A stretch of 64,000 nucleotides of DNA from Gerris lacustris (taxonomy: Eukaryota; Arthropoda; Insecta; Hemiptera; Gerridae). Both the position numbers and the translations under genes were made by a program. The stretch is taken from contig OX578279.1 in assembly GCA_951217055.1 (NCBI GenBank), positions 30,964,173-31,028,172 of the forward strand. The letters run 5' to 3'. A model generated the notes under the pieces. It searched no databases and had not been told where the DNA came from. It saw only the letters and a program-made list of their open reading frames with translations. Each line of letters opens with the position of its first letter. Position 1 is the stretch's first letter. Below are positions 61,260 to 64,000 of the stretch, in pieces.

Positions 61260-63405
61260 GTTTAATTCAATGTGACACTTTACTGAGTATTAAAAGTAAC
61301 ACCAAAGTCCAAGTATTAGAGGGTTAAATTTCGTAATTCGAGAAACTCTTAGGACTTTGTTTACACTAGGTTCTGTTACAATTCCTTACTTCAACTTTTC
61401 CTTAGTTTAATTATATGCAATCTATCCATACTCTGTGTTTCCCTGTCCCTCCCTTTCACCTGTCTGGCTTCAGCCAAAGCCTTAAGAATTCTTCCTCATG
61501 TCTCTAAAGGTGTAATCTTAGATCTGCACTGGTTATATAATTCCATGAATTCTTAAGTAGATTAACTTATATTTTTAAATAGATTCTTCTATTACATTGC
61601 CGAGAGAGGAGAAATGGAATCGACTTTTCTAACACATTTATTTCTAAAAATAAACCAAGGAAATATATTTTTATTATAAATTATTTAATAATGTAGCACG
61701 AACTAACTTTAAACTGACAATTTTAATATATCTTTGCATTCCATTAAAAATTATTATTTTAAGCTCAGACTAAATAAATAAAAGTTTAGAGAAAAAAGTG
61801 TATAATTTAATTCATGACAGGACTTTTTGCAAACAGCAAAAGTATTGTTTATTGTCACTTTTCTAGCATTAATAAATATCCTAATTTTAATATTAGCAAC
61901 AAAATATATTTTAATTTTTTAATTATTAAATTAATGTGCTAATTAATTTTTGATTGTGTGTGTACGATAATATTACTAACAATTTTCCATATTTATTTAC
62001 TCCTGAGTATAATATAGTATAAACAATCAAGAGTATATACAATAAAATTTAGAGTATTCAATTAAAATTAATTTCACTATTACAGCAAAATATTACCCAG
62101 TAATTTTGAGTTAATTTATAAAAAAGCACTAAAAATCTAAATTTTTGACTCAAGATTTTAAGTAAAACCTAAATCGATCAAATTTGAATCCACTGAAGAT
62201 TGGTAATTATTAATAATAAATTATTACACAGATATGAATTCCCAATTTTAACCTAAAAAGCTTGAATTAAGTTCAATCAATTGATTCCAATATAACTAAT
62301 AAACGCAGGTTGATAATTTTTCTTTTCCACTAAAAAGGCGTTTTATACAACACTCAATTTGATAGGGATAAAATGAATAACACGGTTTTTTAAATAAATC
62401 ATTGTCAGACTAATAAAAAACTTAAAGAAAACTGAATATTAACTAAAGGCTTATTAATTAAGAAGAGAAATTAAAAGAAAAAATGTGCGACCAACTTATA
62501 TATGGTGGCAAATAAACTAACAACTATAATCAACCACAATTCTTTAAGAAAACATGAGCCTACAAAAATTTAAGTTATCCTTAACTTTAAAGATTTTAAT
62601 TTTAGTGGTTCAATCAAGTTTCCAATTGAATAAAACAATATAAAGAGGACTCTTTAATTTTAAAGGAATTTAAGTAAAAAAATAATTAAGTAACGATTAA
62701 TCCTCTTACGTGTAATGCAAATTAAATTAGAGAAGCCATTTTTTTTTTTTTTTAAACTTTAAAACTTTCAGAAAATATTTGAAAAGGTAATAAGCTTAAT
62801 AAAATTAAAGGCCCGAAACATGTATATATATAAAATACATTTATACAAATTTTAAAACATGAAAAAGGCGACAAAGAAGACTGGTCTGAACCACCGAGTT
62901 TAACTAAGGTAAGTGATTAAAAGTCTAAAAGTGATTAATTTTTCAGTCTCAACTTGTAACAACTCAATCAGAAAACTTGGAAACCTCTAATTAACGCAGT
63001 AAAAACTTTACTATATAGATTTATGAATATAGAGGTAAGAATTATGAAATATGATGTCTAAAATATTAAAGAACCCAGTTGGATAATAACAGTAATTAAT
63101 TTGTTAACTTTGAGGATATTTTAATTAATTAAATTTCGGGTCTCAAATAAAGTATTATGATAAAAAAAATAAAAAAAGAACCTTAAAAGTTTGGATACGA
63201 ATACTTTATAAGTATAAATTTATGTTAGTTTAATTAATCATATAAAAAAAAAATAAAGTAAAGATAAAAAGTTAAATATTTTGGTTGAACACATAAATTT
63301 GGTGTTATTAAAGATTTTAGCGACAAAGTGAAAAGCTTTTTAAGAGCTTTTAAGAATAAAATTGTAGACGGAAAATTTTTATAATACATGTAATAATGAA
63401 GTTCA
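61260..63405. other. AT-rich stretch without a recognisable gene
   Basis: Strongly AT-rich; homopolymers and short frames only. Confidence 0.65.
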
Positions 63406-63415
63406 GTATTCAGGC

Positions 63416-63538
63416 GGCGACCGTGTCTCGAAAGGTGTGTTTCGCTAATAATGCTAGAAGCATTTTCAGGGGTGTTCATGGTGTCCTTAGTTTAAAATAC
63501 ATAGGTGTGAACTGTACAGTCTTCGAAACGCAGTCGCC
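63416..63538. repeat. Short inverted repeat, possible MITE
   Basis: GGCGACCGTGTCTCGAA (63416-63432) is matched at 14 of 17 positions by the reverse complement of 63522-63538. The enclosed 89 bp are unremarkable and open in frame on both strands by chance. No clear target duplication. Confidence 0.5.
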
Positions 63539-63544
63539 ACATAA

Positions 63545-64000
63545 CGACCTAGAACTCAATATAATTTTAACCGCGGAAGCCTACGAACTACGAACTTTAA
63601 TAATGCATGAAATATAGTTTGGTCGTCAGCAAATGTCATATACAGTCGTAAATGATTTATGATGTTTCACATTTTACATTATTTGTAAATTCTGATGGAA
63701 ACTAGTAAAAAATTTAAATTAATAGCAAATTATATTTATAACTATGTTTATCCCTTAATTTTCTATTTTTTTTATTTCTTGGTCTGTAGGGATGATAATT
63801 TCATGACCATTTTTTTTAACTTAGCATTCATCAATTACTCAAGAGTAACTGGGGAATGCTTGCAGTGGAAAGTTGCTCCCTTTTTATATGATATAAATTA
63901 TTTAGATATAGGAGATAAGCGTAGATAGGAGATGATTACTTCATCACAATTTATACTCAAATAAAGGCCTGATGATACCCAGGTATGGACGAAAATTTAC
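63545..64000. other. End of window, nothing identified
   Basis: AT-rich; the 77-codon frame at 63695-63928 has no recognisable feature. Confidence 0.6.

Overview
This window looks like nuclear, AT-rich, non-coding DNA from an arthropod, most likely an insect. I found no intact protein-coding gene, rRNA, confident functional tRNA or CRISPR array. The arthropod call rests on three things: the interspersed-repeat idiom (GACAGACAGACA tracts beside 'CAGTAGTTT...GCGTCTG' boxes, 'CCTTTCATTTGATACC' boxes, an 'AAGGGTTTC...GAAACCCTAAA' terminal palindrome), a Jockey/CR1-like LINE 3' end, and numerous TIR and foldback elements. The species is not determined.

Layout. 1-2.3 kb holds no gene. 2.3-5.3 kb holds three degenerate tRNA-derived SINE copies and a 1184-bp TIR element (2812-3995) with an exact 8-bp target duplication. 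That element carries its terminal motif six times and has two further hairpin repeats inside. 5.36-5.97 kb is the first of four long copies of one interspersed repeat, here called family A (others at 32.35, 36.55 and 48.63 kb). 9.06-9.67 kb is a large foldback element. 16.97-17.76 kb is a 791-bp TIR element with a repeated GGGGCACA-GGACC box. 24.78-25.40 kb is another foldback, with a 110-bp hAT-type MITE inserted in one arm (exact 8-bp duplication GTGTGTAG). 30.6-31.5 kb holds a broken minus-strand gene start resembling a Crypton-like tyrosine recombinase, a near-perfect 56-nt hairpin, and a palindromic MITE whose decayed relative lies at 38.1 kb. 33.44-35.21 kb is a composite: ~250-bp inverted arms enclose a LINE 3' end (the only convincing long coding fragment, 213 codons) and a second inverted repeat. 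41.14-41.85 kb is a 705-bp hAT-type element with exact duplication GCTACCCG. 50-51 and 59 kb hold long (TA)n arrays. 54.5-55.8 kb is a cluster of decayed repeats.

Between these lie long AT-rich stretches with homopolymers and several GC-richer pockets (8.5, 10.2-10.6, 26.6-27.2, 27.8-28.25, 46.7-47.2, 57.0 kb). The pockets are the best candidates for conserved regulatory DNA or isolated exons, but the sequence alone does not settle that.

Nothing here works as an operon or pathway. The organising theme is nested insertion of small DNA transposons and retroelement fragments, several preserved well enough to read exact target-site duplications and insertion order.
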